DNA of 64,000 bases, from assembly GCF_040685555.1 (NCBI RefSeq), contig NZ_JBFBIK010000002.1, forward strand, positions 1 through 64,000, read 5' to 3'. Under the pieces are notes generated by a model. That model searched no databases, was not told the DNA's origin, and saw only the letters and a list, made by a program, of their open reading frames with translations. Source of the stretch: Sphaerisporangium sp040685555. GTDB taxonomy: Bacteria; Actinomycetota; Actinomycetes; Streptosporangiales; Streptosporangiaceae. The position numbers and the translations under genes are program-made. Of this stretch, positions 1 through 7,903 are shown one piece after another (within the stretch, counting starts at the first letter, position 1; each line of letters starts with the position of its first letter).

Positions 1-6
1 GCGTTT

Positions 7-38
7 CCTCCCCGGCCTGAAGGCCGGGGTCTCCACGC
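7..38. repeat. Palindrome resembling a tnpB-element right end
   Basis: A perfect 8-bp stem (CCCCGGCC at 10-17, GGCCGGGG at 22-29, loop TGAA) has the flanks CCT and TCTCC. Read on the minus strand it looks like the hairpin found at the right end of many IS200/IS605-type tnpB elements, where it forms the 3' end of the omega RNA. No tnpA or tnpB follows inside the window, so it may be a solo end, the edge of an element outside the window, or only a terminator-like hairpin. Confidence 0.35.
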
Positions 39-164
39 TGAAAGGATTCGATGAGCGGTGCCACGGGGATGGAACGTCCGGCGGCTCCCAGCCGGCCTGG
101 GCGACGATTTCCCCACCTGGTGGGGCAGGACGTTTGCTTTCGTGCGGCCGGGCAAGATTGAGGC

Positions 165-392
165 ATGCCGCAGCGAAGTGAGGACCCGGTCACGGTCACA
201 CCGTGTGAGGATGGTCCGCTTCTCATACGTGGGCCGTTCGCGTTGACGACTCAGGACGGGCGTCCCATCGACCCGGGCAGGGCGACGGTCGCGCTGTGCC
301 GTTGCGGCCGGTCGTCCACCAAACCCTTCTGCGACGGCTCGCACAAGGTGACCGGCTTCAAGGCGCCGAGCGAGCCCGACGCCCCGGCGTGA
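165..392 (+). CDS. CDGSH iron-sulfur domain protein
   Basis: A 75-residue protein with the full CDGSH signature CRCGRSSTKPFCDGSH (residues about 45-60), which binds a [2Fe-2S] cluster through three Cys and one His. The family takes part in redox or iron-sulfur transfer, and the precise role of small bacterial members is not known. It is convergent with the iron-containing redox enzyme gene, whose reading frame runs 142 bp into this gene. CDGSH proteins are often encoded beside that enzyme in actinobacteria, which supports a shared iron or redox job. The ATG at 165 gives the usual family length; no strong ribosome site is seen. Confidence 0.85.
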   Translation: MPQRSEDPVTVTPCEDGPLLIRGPFALTTQDGRPIDPGRATVALCRCGRSSTKPFCDGSHKVTGFKAPSEPDAPA

Positions 393-1387
393 CCTGGCCG
401 GCCGCCCCTCACCAGCGAGGAGGCCCCGCCTCGCCAGCGGCTGATGACGTGCTCGGCGAAGAGCCGTTCGACCGTCGTCGCGCATGCGGCGCCGTAGAGG
501 ATGTCGCCGGTCAGGGACGGGTTGGCGATCGCGAAGCCGCCGCACATGTCGTGGACGGCGATCTGCTCGTGGGCGGCGTCGGCCTGCACGTGCTCGTCGT
601 AGAAGCGGGTGGCCGCCGCGTCGCCCCCGAGCCGCCGCAGCCCCCGGCCGTACTTCATGTTGGGCAGGGATGAGGTCATCTCCAGTGCCGCCAGGTGGCC
701 GAGCAGGGCGCCGCGCCATCTGCGGTGCAGGCCGAACAGCGACATGACGTTGGAGACGGCCAGGGTGATCGCGGGCACGCGGTCGAGGTGGGCGCCGTAG
801 GAGTCGTCCAGTTCCAGACCGCGCATGGTGGCCCGGAACAGCTCCGAGTGCATCCGCTCGGCGCGGCCCCCGCCGTACTCGTCGGCCTGGATCTCCACCA
901 GGGCGGCCTTGGGTCCGCCGCGCAACCGCGGGATCGCCCAGGTGTGCGGGTCGGCCTCCTTGAGGTGGTAGATCGACCGGTGTGTGACGAACTCACGGAA
1001 CTGGCCGAGGTCGGCCTCGCGCTGGATGAAGGACGAAAGCGAAGGGCCGTCGTCGGCGGCGGTCACCAGCTCTATCAGGGCCCTGCGCAGGCTCGTCGCG
1101 GGTACGGCGGGCGGGCGCGGCACGGCACGCGCCAGGCCCTCCTCGAAGCACCGCTCCAGCTTCGCCCGCGCGGCCAGCAGCGAGGGATTCCACTCCCAAC
1201 TCTCGTCCACGCCGTCGATGCCCTGGTAGTGCAGCTCGTAGCAGACGAACAGCGCGAGCTGCAGATCGTCGTCGTGAAGGGGCGCGTCCACCGGCGAGAC
1301 GGGCAGGGGATCGATCTCGTGCGCCGGCCGGATCAGCCGTTCGAAGAGGTACGAGGTGATCGGACCTCGGGAAAGGGGCAACCGCAT
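251..1387 (-). CDS. Iron-containing redox enzyme family protein (heme-oxygenase-like fold)
   Basis: A 378-residue protein of the iron-containing redox enzyme family, an all-helical heme-oxygenase-like fold that can carry a di-iron centre. Visible family features are the EIQADEYGGG segment and a conserved E/H-rich C-terminal half (ADAAHEQIAVHDM). The start ATG at 1387 is chosen because it precedes the recognisable N-terminus and has GGAG upstream; an open frame continues to 2038 but is not protein-like. Family members usually end near SRWRGGASSL, which is about 40 residues before the stop used here. The extra tail lies antisense to the CDGSH gene and may reflect loss of the original stop. Confidence 0.75.
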   Translation of the reverse strand: MRLPLSRGPITSYLFERLIRPAHEIDPLPVSPVDAPLHDDDLQLALFVCYELHYQGIDGVDESWEWNPSLLAARAKLERCFEEGLARAVPRPPAVPATSLRRALIELVTAADDGPSLSSFIQREADLGQFREFVTHRSIYHLKEADPHTWAIPRLRGGPKAALVEIQADEYGGGRAERMHSELFRATMRGLELDDSYGAHLDRVPAITLAVSNVMSLFGLHRRWRGALLGHLAALEMTSSLPNMKYGRGLRRLGGDAAATRFYDEHVQADAAHEQIAVHDMCGGFAIANPSLTGDILYGAACATTVERLFAEHVISRWRGGASSLVRGGRPGHAGASGSLGALKPVTLCEPSQKGLVDDRPQRHSATVALPGSMGRPS

Positions 1388-1523
1388 CGGATACTCCAGG
1401 TCGGGAAGGCACGGCACTTCGCAGAGTCTCGGCAGGTTGCGCTGCCCGGCCACCGGCCGGCGAAACGCCGCCCTGAGGTGCCCGGAGCGTTTCGGTATGA
1501 GCACGGAGGGCAACCGTCTCCTT

Positions 1524-2071
1524 ATGCGAGTCATTGTGGTGGGCGCGACGGGGAACGTCGGGACGAGCGTGATCTCCGCACTGGAGGACGATCCGGCGGT
1601 CACCTCGATCGTGGGAGTGGCCAGGCGGTCGCCGGGCCTGCGACCCGGCAAGACCGAGTGGCGCACGGCCGATGTCGTCACGGCCGACCTCACGGAGATC
1701 TTCTCCGGCGCGGACGCCGTCGTGAACCTGGCGTGGCTGTTCCAGCCGACCCACGACCCCGTGGTCACCTGGCGGGCCAACGTCCTCGGGGGTATGCGGG
1801 TGTTCCGCGCCGTCGCGGCGGCGGGGGTGCCCGCCCTGGTGCACGCCTCCTCCGTGGGCGCGTACTCGCCAGGCCCCGGCGAGGAGGCGGTGGACGAGAG
1901 CTGGCCGACCCACGGCTGGCCGGGTGCCTGCGGATCCAGGCCCTGCACTCCGACGACGCCGGGGAGGCCTACCGCCTGGCCGTGACCCGCCCCGTTTCCG
2001 GGCCGTTCAACCTCGCCGCGGAACCACCCGTGGGGCACGCGGGCGCGTCCGCGAGCTTGCCACCGGGGTAG
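1524..2071 (+). pseudogene. NAD-dependent epimerase/dehydratase, internally deleted and frameshifted
   Basis: The N-terminus is a clear Rossmann SDR (MRVIVVGATGNVGTSV at residues 1-16), and the frame continues through VHASSVGAYSPG and DESWPTHGWPG. At about position 1920 it jumps: the segment LHSDDAGEAYRLAV, normally near residue 220-240 of such epimerases, continues only in another frame that stops at 2071. Roughly a third of a normal 310-residue protein is missing between the two parts and the C-terminus is also short. The first frame alone ends at 1985. ATG 1524 has GGAGGG upstream. A deletion followed by decay is the simplest reading, and no active enzyme is expected. Confidence 0.75.
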
Positions 2072-2238
2072 GGCGACGCCCCTGACGCTCGCCCCTTCCT
2101 GACGGCGGGACCTCGCTCAGTTGGGCGTTCTTTGCGCACTTGCCTGCGACGTGAATTTCTCCTGGAACAGCATGATGTCGCACGGTGAGCTGCGGGCCTT
2201 GACGTTACCCATCGAAGAGACGGCGACGGGTAGCGTGT

Positions 2239-2258
2239 TTTGGGATATAGCTCCCAAA
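2239..2258. promoter_or_regulatory. Inverted repeat upstream of the STAS gene
   Basis: A perfect inverted repeat TTTGGGA-N6-TCCCAAA lies 25 bp before the STAS gene start, and TCCCAA is repeated once more directly after it. The site lies in an A/T-richer stretch than the surroundings. It could be a repressor operator or an mRNA leader hairpin. No candidate regulator can be assigned. Confidence 0.4.
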
Positions 2259-2283
2259 TCCCAATGAAGGCGCATAGATAGCC

Positions 2284-2637
2284 ATGCAATTAATCATTTC
2301 GGTTTCGCACCATCCGCCGGTCACCGTGCTCAGGCTCGCGGGCGACCTTGACCTCGCGACGGCCGGCCTCCTGGCCGGGATCCTCGACGATCTCGTAAGA
2401 AACGGCCACACGACCCTCGTGGTCGACACGTCCGCCCTGGACTTCTGCGATGTGACCGGCGTGGACGCCCTCATGGAAGGCCATGCGGCGGCGGACAGGG
2501 CCGGTGGCTCCCTCCGGCTGAGCGGAGTGCATGGTTTCCTCCATCGCGTGCTCGAGGTGACCCGGCTGTGTGAGGTACTTCAGACGACCGACTTCCGGCC
2601 CGACGGCGCGGACGGCTTCGTGCCCGCCTACCACTAG
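2284..2637 (+). CDS. STAS-domain anti-sigma factor antagonist
   Basis: A 117-residue single STAS domain. The strand VTVLRLAGDLDLATA (about 12-26) and the helix-start loop VVDTSALDFCDVTGVDAL (about 45-62) are typical of SpoIIAA/RsbV proteins, which bind anti-sigma kinases and release sigma factors of the SigB/SigF type. The usual phosphorylated Ser is replaced by Thr in DVTGV, or phosphorylation may not occur. It stands alone, but an RsbA-like kinase and a broken STAS gene lie within 2 kb. ATG 2284 is the first start after the upstream palindrome. Confidence 0.85.
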   Translation: MQLIISVSHHPPVTVLRLAGDLDLATAGLLAGILDDLVRNGHTTLVVDTSALDFCDVTGVDALMEGHAAADRAGGSLRLSGVHGFLHRVLEVTRLCEVLQTTDFRPDGADGFVPAYH

Positions 2638-2827
2638 CCTGGTCGCCTGCCGGGGGCAGAGCGAATCCATGGCTGCGCTTGGCACACGCCCGGGAATCCC
2701 CCATGACGGCCACGGGTAGGACGCAAATACGGCTGCCCGGGGGGCGGCTTTCCGCGACACTGCCAGGTCAGATGGCCCTTTGTACGTTCTCTTGTCGCGG
2801 ACATGACCGGCTACTGGAGGACATACG

Positions 2828-3160
2828 ATGATCAACCGTGGTAGGCCGTCCAAGAACGGGCTTGTCGAGTTCACCTTCACCGTGCCGGTCGACCAGGCCC
2901 CGGCCGGCCTCTCCCTCGTGGGTGACTTCAACGACTGGGATCCCTACGCCCACCCGATGCGGCCGGAAGACGACCTCTACCGGGTGACGATCACCGTCCC
3001 CGCCGACCGGTCCATCTGCTTCCGCTACCTGGGCGACGGAGGAATGTGGTTCGACGACGCCGACGCCGATCGCCACGACCGCGACGGCGGCCACATCGAC
3101 CCGGCGCCGGCGGACATCTCGAACGTCAACGGCAGGACCACCGCCGTCTCCGCGAGCTGA
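2828..3160 (+). CDS. Isoamylase early-set (CBM48-like) domain protein
   Basis: A 110-residue stand-alone E-set/CBM48-type domain. It shows the family pattern LVGDFNDWDPYAHPM (about residues 33-47) with the conserved Asn-Asp-Trp motif and a later FRYLGDGGMWFDDADAD stretch. In larger proteins such domains bind alpha-glucans such as glycogen; single-domain versions in actinobacteria have no assigned function. GGAGG at 2816-2820 fits the ATG at 2828. It is convergent with the RsbA-like gene with 8 bp between stop codons and no clear terminator. Confidence 0.85.
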   Translation: MINRGRPSKNGLVEFTFTVPVDQAPAGLSLVGDFNDWDPYAHPMRPEDDLYRVTITVPADRSICFRYLGDGGMWFDDADADRHDRDGGHIDPAPADISNVNGRTTAVSAS

Positions 3161-3168
3161 CCGGGGCG

Positions 3169-4125
3169 TCACCGGCTGAGCGGCTCCGGCACTCCCACGT
3201 GCACTCTGATGGTGGTGCCGGATGGGCCGGTGCGCAGCTCGACCAGATCGCCGAGCTGATGGGCCAGCCACAGGCCGTGGCCGTGGCCGTGATCGGCGTT
3301 AGCGGGCGGGCGGCGGCGGCCCGCGAGCGGGTCGGCGATGTGGCCGCGGTCCCGCACCTGGACGATGATCTCTTCACGGGTGTGCCAGATGTGCAGGGTG
3401 CCGTGGGCCTGGGTGTGATCCAGGGTGTTGGTCGCCAGCTCGTTGACCAGGAAGACGAGCTCGTCGGTACGACCGCCGCCGAGGCCGCCGCGCCGGGCGT
3501 GCTCGGCGGCCACGGCCCGCACGGCGGCGAGGTCGTCGCGGTAGGACAGGCTCACGGCGTCGGCCGGGACGGGGGGCAGTGGCAGGTCGCATTCGTCGGG
3601 GAACAGGGCCCCGCCGCGATACGCCGCGCTCGCCCGCTCGGCTCCCCCGCTCACCAGGGTCGGATGCGTGTGCTCGGCATTGGCGAGCGTCCCGGCGTCC
3701 AGCCGGGCGGTGTCGTACGGGCACAGGATGGCCGCCGCGCGGTCGGCGAAGACCAGGTTGATCAGTGCCTCGTGCCGCGTGGCCTCCTGGATCTCCGCCT
3801 CCGTGCGCGTCGCCCAGATCGGCTCTCCGACGTAGCGCACCGCCTGGCCCGCGTGGGCGTCGAGGAACGCGGCCACCTTGGGAATGATCCAGGCGGGATT
3901 GCGGCCCATTTCGTTCATGTCAGCGAAGGCCACCCGGCCGGCCTGACCGTTCAGCCCGTCGCGGATCACGCCGAGCTTGTGGCCGGGAACGGCGACGAAG
4001 GCGGGCTGCTCACGGGCCGGCCCGTCGCGCAGGAAGCCCAGCACCCCGGCCAGATACTCGTCGGTGCCGGAGTAGAACATCGCCAGGTGGGCGAGCTTGG
4101 AGGGAGCCTCAGCGGTCTCAGACAT
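3169..4125 (-). CDS. RsbA-like anti-sigma regulatory protein (MEDS sensor + HATPase)
   Basis: A 318-residue two-domain protein. Residues about 8-170 form an MEDS (DcmR-like) sensory domain, including the typical end AAAILCPYDTARLDAGTL. Residues about 185-315 form a Bergerat-fold ATPase with the N-box VNELATNTLDHT and the G-box HGHGHGLWLAHQL. Such proteins act as anti-sigma kinases in SigB/SigF-type partner switching, with the sensor domain receiving a signal. The start ATG at 4125 overlaps the end of the upstream MEDS-STAS pseudogene by 8 bp, so the two were probably one transcript. A functional STAS partner may instead be the gene at 2284. Confidence 0.85.
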   Translation of the reverse strand: MSETAEAPSKLAHLAMFYSGTDEYLAGVLGFLRDGPAREQPAFVAVPGHKLGVIRDGLNGQAGRVAFADMNEMGRNPAWIIPKVAAFLDAHAGQAVRYVGEPIWATRTEAEIQEATRHEALINLVFADRAAAILCPYDTARLDAGTLANAEHTHPTLVSGGAERASAAYRGGALFPDECDLPLPPVPADAVSLSYRDDLAAVRAVAAEHARRGGLGGGRTDELVFLVNELATNTLDHTQAHGTLHIWHTREEIIVQVRDRGHIADPLAGRRRPPANADHGHGHGLWLAHQLGDLVELRTGPSGTTIRVHVGVPEPLSR

Positions 4126-4812
4126 TCGCCACCTCCAAACCGGTCAGCGCGGGCCAGCACAGCCCGATCAAGCGACGCACCACATCGGGCGCGTTGTGGA
4201 GCACGAGCCTGCGATCTGATGGCAGGCCACGCGCGGCCTGGGTGAACTGGCGTGCCGCACGCACGTCGATGAAACGCATGTCCGCCAGGTCGACATGGAC
4301 ATCCCCTGTCCCAGACGCTCCGGCCAAAACCAGGGCCTGTTCGAGCGCGTCGCCGGAGGAGGCGTCGGCCTCGCCGCTCAGCCGCAACCAGACCTGCTGC
4401 TCGGCGCCGCTGCCACAGGGCACCGCGACGATGCGCAGCAGTCCTGTTTCGAAGACCATCGGAGTGCTCACCACCTTCGGGTGCAGACCCACGGACTCGG
4501 TGAGCCTTCTTACGTCCAAGTCACGGCGGTCGTACTGGCACAGACCCGTCACCGGGCGCGTCGCGCACACCTCGTTCACCGCCGTCTCGTACTCGCCCAG
4601 CCGCTCCGCCCCGGGGCGTCACCAGGAGCTGACCAGGACATCTCGCCGATAACGTACATGCCGTCGTAGCCGTCGGCCACCGCGCGGTCCACCGCGTCGC
4701 GCAGCACCGCGACCATGCGGCCGGGGGCGAACGCACCGCCGGAGAGGTAGGTCCCTGCGGCGGCGGACACCGCGAGCCGGCCGCTCGCCGCCCGTACGGC
4801 CTCGGCCGTCAT
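4118..4812 (-). pseudogene. MEDS-STAS anti-sigma antagonist, frameshifted
   Basis: The C-terminal part (4118 to about 4610) encodes a MEDS tail followed by a STAS domain (VHVDLADMRFIDVRAA). The MEDS middle, including the strand DGYDGMYVIGEMSWSAPG, is in another frame from about 4620 to 4812. One added base in the CCCCGGGG run near 4611-4618 would join them into a continuous product through ERLGEYETAVNEVCATRP. The MEDS N-terminus is also missing or unrecognisable before 4812. This is either a real decay event or a sequencing error in a G/C run. A GTG at 4579 could still produce the STAS part alone as 153 residues. It lies just upstream of the RsbA-like gene and overlaps it by 8 bp. Confidence 0.7.
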
Positions 4813-4955
4813 CCTCCTGCGCGCGGAATCCGAGTCGAACACTCCGCACTGATGCCGACCGGCACCGGCTTCCCGCACCGGCACCACCGCACCCGGTGGA
4901 GACGGCCTCGGACGCGGCCAAGACGCTGGCGGACACCAAGTCGAGAGCTCGCGAT

Positions 4956-5235
4956 CTAACGGTCCCGAACCAGGTTCCTGATGCGTACCGCGAGGGCGTT
5001 GGGGTCGTCGCCGACCTGTACCACGATTCGGTTCAGCGGCCCGTCGCTCAGCTCCAGCCTGAGCGACGGCCTGGTGCGGCCGGCCAGCCAGTACGACGTG
5101 CCTTGCGGTCCGATGAAGGTGCCCGCGGTCAGGCCAGGAAAGAGCGTGGCCGCTCCTGGCCAGGAGCACGCCGTACAGGACCACCGCGAGCAACACCACG
5201 AGGGGGAACAGCGATCCTGCTGCAGGGCGGCACAC
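4956..5235 (-). pseudogene. Remnant of a small membrane protein gene, frameshifted
   Basis: One frame begins with a hydrophobic helix (LFPLVVLLAVVLYGVLLARS) and loses protein character at about 5145-5150. From that point the next frame reads naturally as FPGLTAGTFIGPQGTSYWLA and then RLELSDGPLNRIVVQVGD before stopping at 4956. A single-base indel explains this. The joined product would be about 90-95 residues with one membrane helix and a short outer domain. The family is not one I can name. Its upstream end meets the truncated protease gene on the other strand at about 5220. Confidence 0.6.
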
Positions 5236-5759
5236 CCCTTCCGAGCGACCTGGGAACGCTGGCGACCTCGCAAATTGTCGCGGCAGTGCTAGTCGGTCCG
5301 GTGCTCAACGCGGTGCCCTCGCTCGGAGAGGAATGGGCCTGGCGCGGCTGGTTGCTGCCCGCCCTGACCGACTCGCACGGCCCGCTGATCGCGTTGCCGT
5401 TGTCCGGCGTGGCCTGGGGCCTGTGGCACAGCCCGCTCACGCTGCTCGGCTACAACTACCCGGTCCTCGGGCCGTGGGCGGGGGCCTACTTCACCGGATT
5501 CTGCATCCTTGGGGGTCTCGTGCTGGGCTGGCTGCGCCTGCGTTCGAACAGCGTCTGGCCGGCCGTTGTCGGGCATGGCGCCATGAACGCCTCGGCTCCC
5601 GCCATTCTGCTGCTCGGCGATGCCAAGGCTGAGCCCAACGTGGTGGTCGCCGGCCTGACCGGGCTGGTCGGCTGGGCACTGCTCGCGCTGCTCGTCGTGC
5701 TGCTCTACCGCTTCTGGCCGATCCGGGCGGGGCGTCCCGCGCGAGTGGACACCATCTGA
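5216..5759 (+). pseudogene. CPBP (CAAX-type) intramembrane protease, N-terminus missing
   Basis: The downstream half of an ABI/CPBP glutamic intramembrane protease is clear: the EExxxR motif in LGEEWAWRGWLL, the second motif in WGLWHSPLTLLGYN and the third in VVGHGAMNAS. These three motifs form the active site. Homology starts only at about 5220 (GGTPLPSDLGTL), so roughly the first 100-130 residues, including several membrane helices, are absent. Upstream sequence in the same frame is antisense to the decayed membrane gene. No convincing start codon or ribosome site precedes the homologous part. Confidence 0.7.
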
Positions 5760-5828
5760 GCGAGAAGCAGGAGCAGTCCCACCGGAGCGCAGGAGACGCG
5801 GTAACGACCGAAGAACCCGCAGGGCCGA

Positions 5829-5888
5829 AAATGACTATGGGCACCCCCGCCGCGTGGAGGATGCCCAGGTCATCGGTGTGTACCGTAG
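5829..5888 (-). repeat. tRNA-Lys 3' flank shared with the second tRNA-Lys copy
   Basis: The 60 bp after the tRNA 3' end match the 60 bp after the second tRNA-Lys (38550-38609) at most positions, including AAATGACT, GGGCACC and TGCCCAGGTCATCGGT. GGGCA at 5839-5843 can pair with TGCCC at 5862-5866, which suggests a processing or termination hairpin. The whole unit of flank plus tRNA is 134 bp in both places, so it was copied as one segment. Confidence 0.75.
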
Positions 5889-5962
5889 TGCGCCGCCAGG
5901 GACTCGAACCCCGGACCCGCTGATTAAGAGTCAGCTGCTCTAACCAACTGAGCTAGCGGCGC
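5889..5962 (-). tRNA. tRNA-Lys (anticodon CTT)
   Basis: A 74-nt cloverleaf. The acceptor stem GCGCCGC pairs with GCGGCGC, the D arm is GCTC-AGTTGGTTA-GAGC, the anticodon stem GCTGA/TCAGC frames the loop CTCTTAA with anticodon CTT, and the T arm is CGGGG-TTCGAGT-CCCTG with one mispair. CCA is not encoded. An identical copy is present at 38610-38683. Confidence 0.95.
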
Positions 5963-6173
5963 GCGACCACGTCCAGGTTAGCGGTACAAACGGGGTGGCT
6001 GTGACATCTGCCCGGCTGCGCCGTCCACCAGGCGTGACTCCCCACGATCGTGCCGGTCGGTGGCCGGGCTTACCGTCTGGCAAGGCCGTCGTATCCACGT
6101 GACGACGTTTGGCGCGGAGTGAGCGGGTAGAGCGGAGAGTCCCGACGAAGTCAATCGAAGGGAGAACGCGAAC

Positions 6174-6539
6174 ATGCAGCAGGATCTTTGGAGTTACAGC
6201 CCGACCGTCACCGGCACCAACCAGAACTTCGACGTGGTCGGATACCACGTCGAGGCCACGGACGGGAAGATCGGTTCGGTGGACGAGGCCACGTACGAGG
6301 TGGGCGAGAGCTACCTGATCGTCGACACCGGCCCCTGGATCTTCGGCAAGAAGGTCATGCTTCCCGCGAGTACGGTCACGCAGATCGACCCGCAGGAGAA
6401 GAAGGTCTTCCTCAGCCGCACCAAGCAGGAGATCAAGGACTCGCCGGAGTTCGACGAGGCCGCGTTCAAGGAGCCCGCGTACCGCAGCCAGGTGGGCGAC
6501 TACTACGGCCGCTTCCCCTTCGGGCCGGGCACCGTCTAG
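6174..6539 (+). CDS. PRC-barrel domain protein
   Basis: A 121-residue PRC-barrel protein. The motif VVGYHVEATDGKIGSVDEAT (residues about 21-40) marks the start of the barrel, and YLIVDTGPWIFGKKVMLPAS is its second half. PRC-barrels occur in photosynthetic reaction centre H subunits and in RimM; small actinobacterial ones are linked to stress response, without a known molecular function. GAAGGGAGAA lies 8-14 bp before ATG 6174. The gene ends 26 bp before a strong terminator hairpin. Confidence 0.9.
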   Translation: MQQDLWSYSPTVTGTNQNFDVVGYHVEATDGKIGSVDEATYEVGESYLIVDTGPWIFGKKVMLPASTVTQIDPQEKKVFLSRTKQEIKDSPEFDEAAFKEPAYRSQVGDYYGRFPFGPGTV

Positions 6540-6564
6540 GCCATCACCCGCCCAGGAAACGAGC

Positions 6565-6593
6565 GAAGGCCGCGCCGCCAAGGCGCGGCCTTC
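6565..6593. terminator. Bidirectional terminator hairpin
   Basis: A perfect 12-bp stem GAAGGCCGCGCC/GGCGCGGCCTTC with loop GCCAA lies between the convergent PRC-barrel and nucleotidyltransferase genes. There is no U-tract, as is common in high-GC actinobacteria. Confidence 0.8.
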
Positions 6594-6665
6594 CGCCGTT
6601 CCAGGCGCATCAGGCCTGTGCGCGAACAGAGCGGGGCCGCGTGCGGGGCGGGCCCGGTTCGAGGC

Positions 6666-7268
6666 TCAGGGCCAGTGAGTGTCGGCGTTCTCTGGCGGGG
6701 GCTTCGGGCAGGCCACACCGAGCCGGTCGAGCAGGGTCAGGAACGTCGAGGCGTACGGGGAGACCGATGCGACGACGGCGACCCGGTCCCAGTCGACCTG
6801 CTCCCTGAGCGCGCGGACCTGCGGCAGCATCGACCCGTAGTCGCAGCTGTGCTCCGACATCGGCAGGATCCACGAGATGACGAGGTCGGTCGCGTCGAGC
6901 ACGGGCAGGTTCAGCGCCGCCGTATTGATCATGTCGGCTCTGGCGATCATCTCAGGGGTGATCGGGCGCTCCTCGATCCTGAAGATCAGGTCGACCAGCC
7001 TGTCACCCTCGTCGAACGCCTTGACCAGCCAGTCCTCCGGCGGCTTGGCCGTGCGGAACCCGACCTGCCTGAGCATCTCCAGCGTGCGAGGCACGTCCTC
7101 CTCGACCAGCACGAAGTCGACATCGTGCAGCGAAGGGGCCGCTCCGCGGGCGTAGGCCGCACAGCCTCCGGCGAGCGCGAACCGCACTCCCTCGGCTTTG
7201 AGCACGGACCCGGCGCGCTTCAACGTGTCGATGATCGCGTCGGTCACCTCATGCGTGTGACTCCCCAA
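6666..7268 (-). CDS. Nucleotidyltransferase family protein
   Basis: A 200-residue protein with the nucleotidyltransferase pattern FALAGGCAAYARG followed by HDVDFVLVEED, in which the two Asp would bind the metal. A conserved WLVKAFDEGDRLVDLIFR segment supplies the third acidic position. Such proteins resemble the MNT/AbiE-type and lincosamide-type nucleotidyltransferases; the substrate is unknown and no toxin partner (HEPN) is adjacent. The first start is TTG 7268 with GGGGGTGAG close upstream; GTG 7247 is an alternative. The gene faces the DUF1360 gene across 100 bp. Confidence 0.75.
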   Translation of the reverse strand: MGSHTHEVTDAIIDTLKRAGSVLKAEGVRFALAGGCAAYARGAAPSLHDVDFVLVEEDVPRTLEMLRQVGFRTAKPPEDWLVKAFDEGDRLVDLIFRIEERPITPEMIARADMINTAALNLPVLDATDLVISWILPMSEHSCDYGSMLPQVRALREQVDWDRVAVVASVSPYASTFLTLLDRLGVACPKPPPENADTHWP

Positions 7269-7369
7269 GGCTCACCCCCAACGAGCGCAGGCTGAAGATC
7301 ACAACTACCCGCCTTGTGCACCGGAAAACACGGCGCATGGTCGTGCCGGGGAAGGGTAGGCGGCGCCCT

Positions 7370-7903
7370 ATGACCAACATATTCACGAGCACACTTCGTA
7401 AGGAGGGACGGGCCTACGAGAACGGAGCAGATCGGCCGCTTGGATCGTACCTGCGCGTTCTCGGCGTCTACGGCGGCGCGGTGGCGGGCCTGCTCGCCCT
7501 CGGCAGGCTGACGGGCGCCAGGGCACCAGAGCGGATCTCCCCGATGGACCTGTTCCTCATGGGGCTGAGCACACACCGACTCTCCCGGACGATCACGAAG
7601 GACCCGGTCACGAGCCCGTTCCGGGCACCCTTCACACGCTACGCCGGGGTGAGCGGACCTGCCGAACTGAGGGAGGAGGTTCGCGGCCACGGCATCAAGC
7701 ATGCCGTCGGCGAGCTCGTGACCTGCCCCTTCTGCGTCGCGCAGTGGGTCGCCACGGCCTATGCCGCCGGCATGGTCTTCGCTCCCGGAGTCACCCGCAT
7801 CGCCGGGGCCACCATGTCCGCCGTCGCCGTCTCCGACTGGTTACAGTTCGGGTACGCACGACTGATGAAGTCCACCGAGGAGCCGCCCGAGGAGGAGTCA
7901 TGA
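7370..7903 (+). CDS. DUF1360 domain membrane protein
   Basis: A 177-residue DUF1360 protein. The family hallmarks are FLMGLSTHRLSRTITKDPVT (about 62-81) and the cysteine motif LVTCPFCVAQWVA (about 122-134). Two or three hydrophobic helices are predicted. In Bacillus spores a DUF1360 member is a coat protein, but in actinobacteria the role is unknown. ATG 7370 is preferred over the upstream frame start at 7316 because the family begins there. The stop overlaps the ATG of the next gene by 4 bp (ATGA), so the three genes 7370-8645 are translationally coupled. Confidence 0.85.
   Translation: MTNIFTSTLRKEGRAYENGADRPLGSYLRVLGVYGGAVAGLLALGRLTGARAPERISPMDLFLMGLSTHRLSRTITKDPVTSPFRAPFTRYAGVSGPAELREEVRGHGIKHAVGELVTCPFCVAQWVATAYAAGMVFAPGVTRIAGATMSAVAVSDWLQFGYARLMKSTEEPPEEES

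Noticed and set aside
695..2071. Long open frame on the plus strand across the iron-redox gene
   Set aside because: It is antisense to a gene with clear protein homology; only its last part, LHSDDAGEAY onward, is real and belongs to the decayed epimerase.
3046..4245. 399-residue plus-strand open frame
   Set aside because: It lies antisense to the RsbA-like gene, has Arg/Gly/Ala-rich low-complexity translation and no recognisable motif.
6666..7268. Nucleotidyltransferase as part of a toxin-antitoxin pair (MNT/HEPN, AbiE)
   Set aside because: The neighbours are a PRC-barrel and a DUF1360 gene, both unrelated and in other directions.
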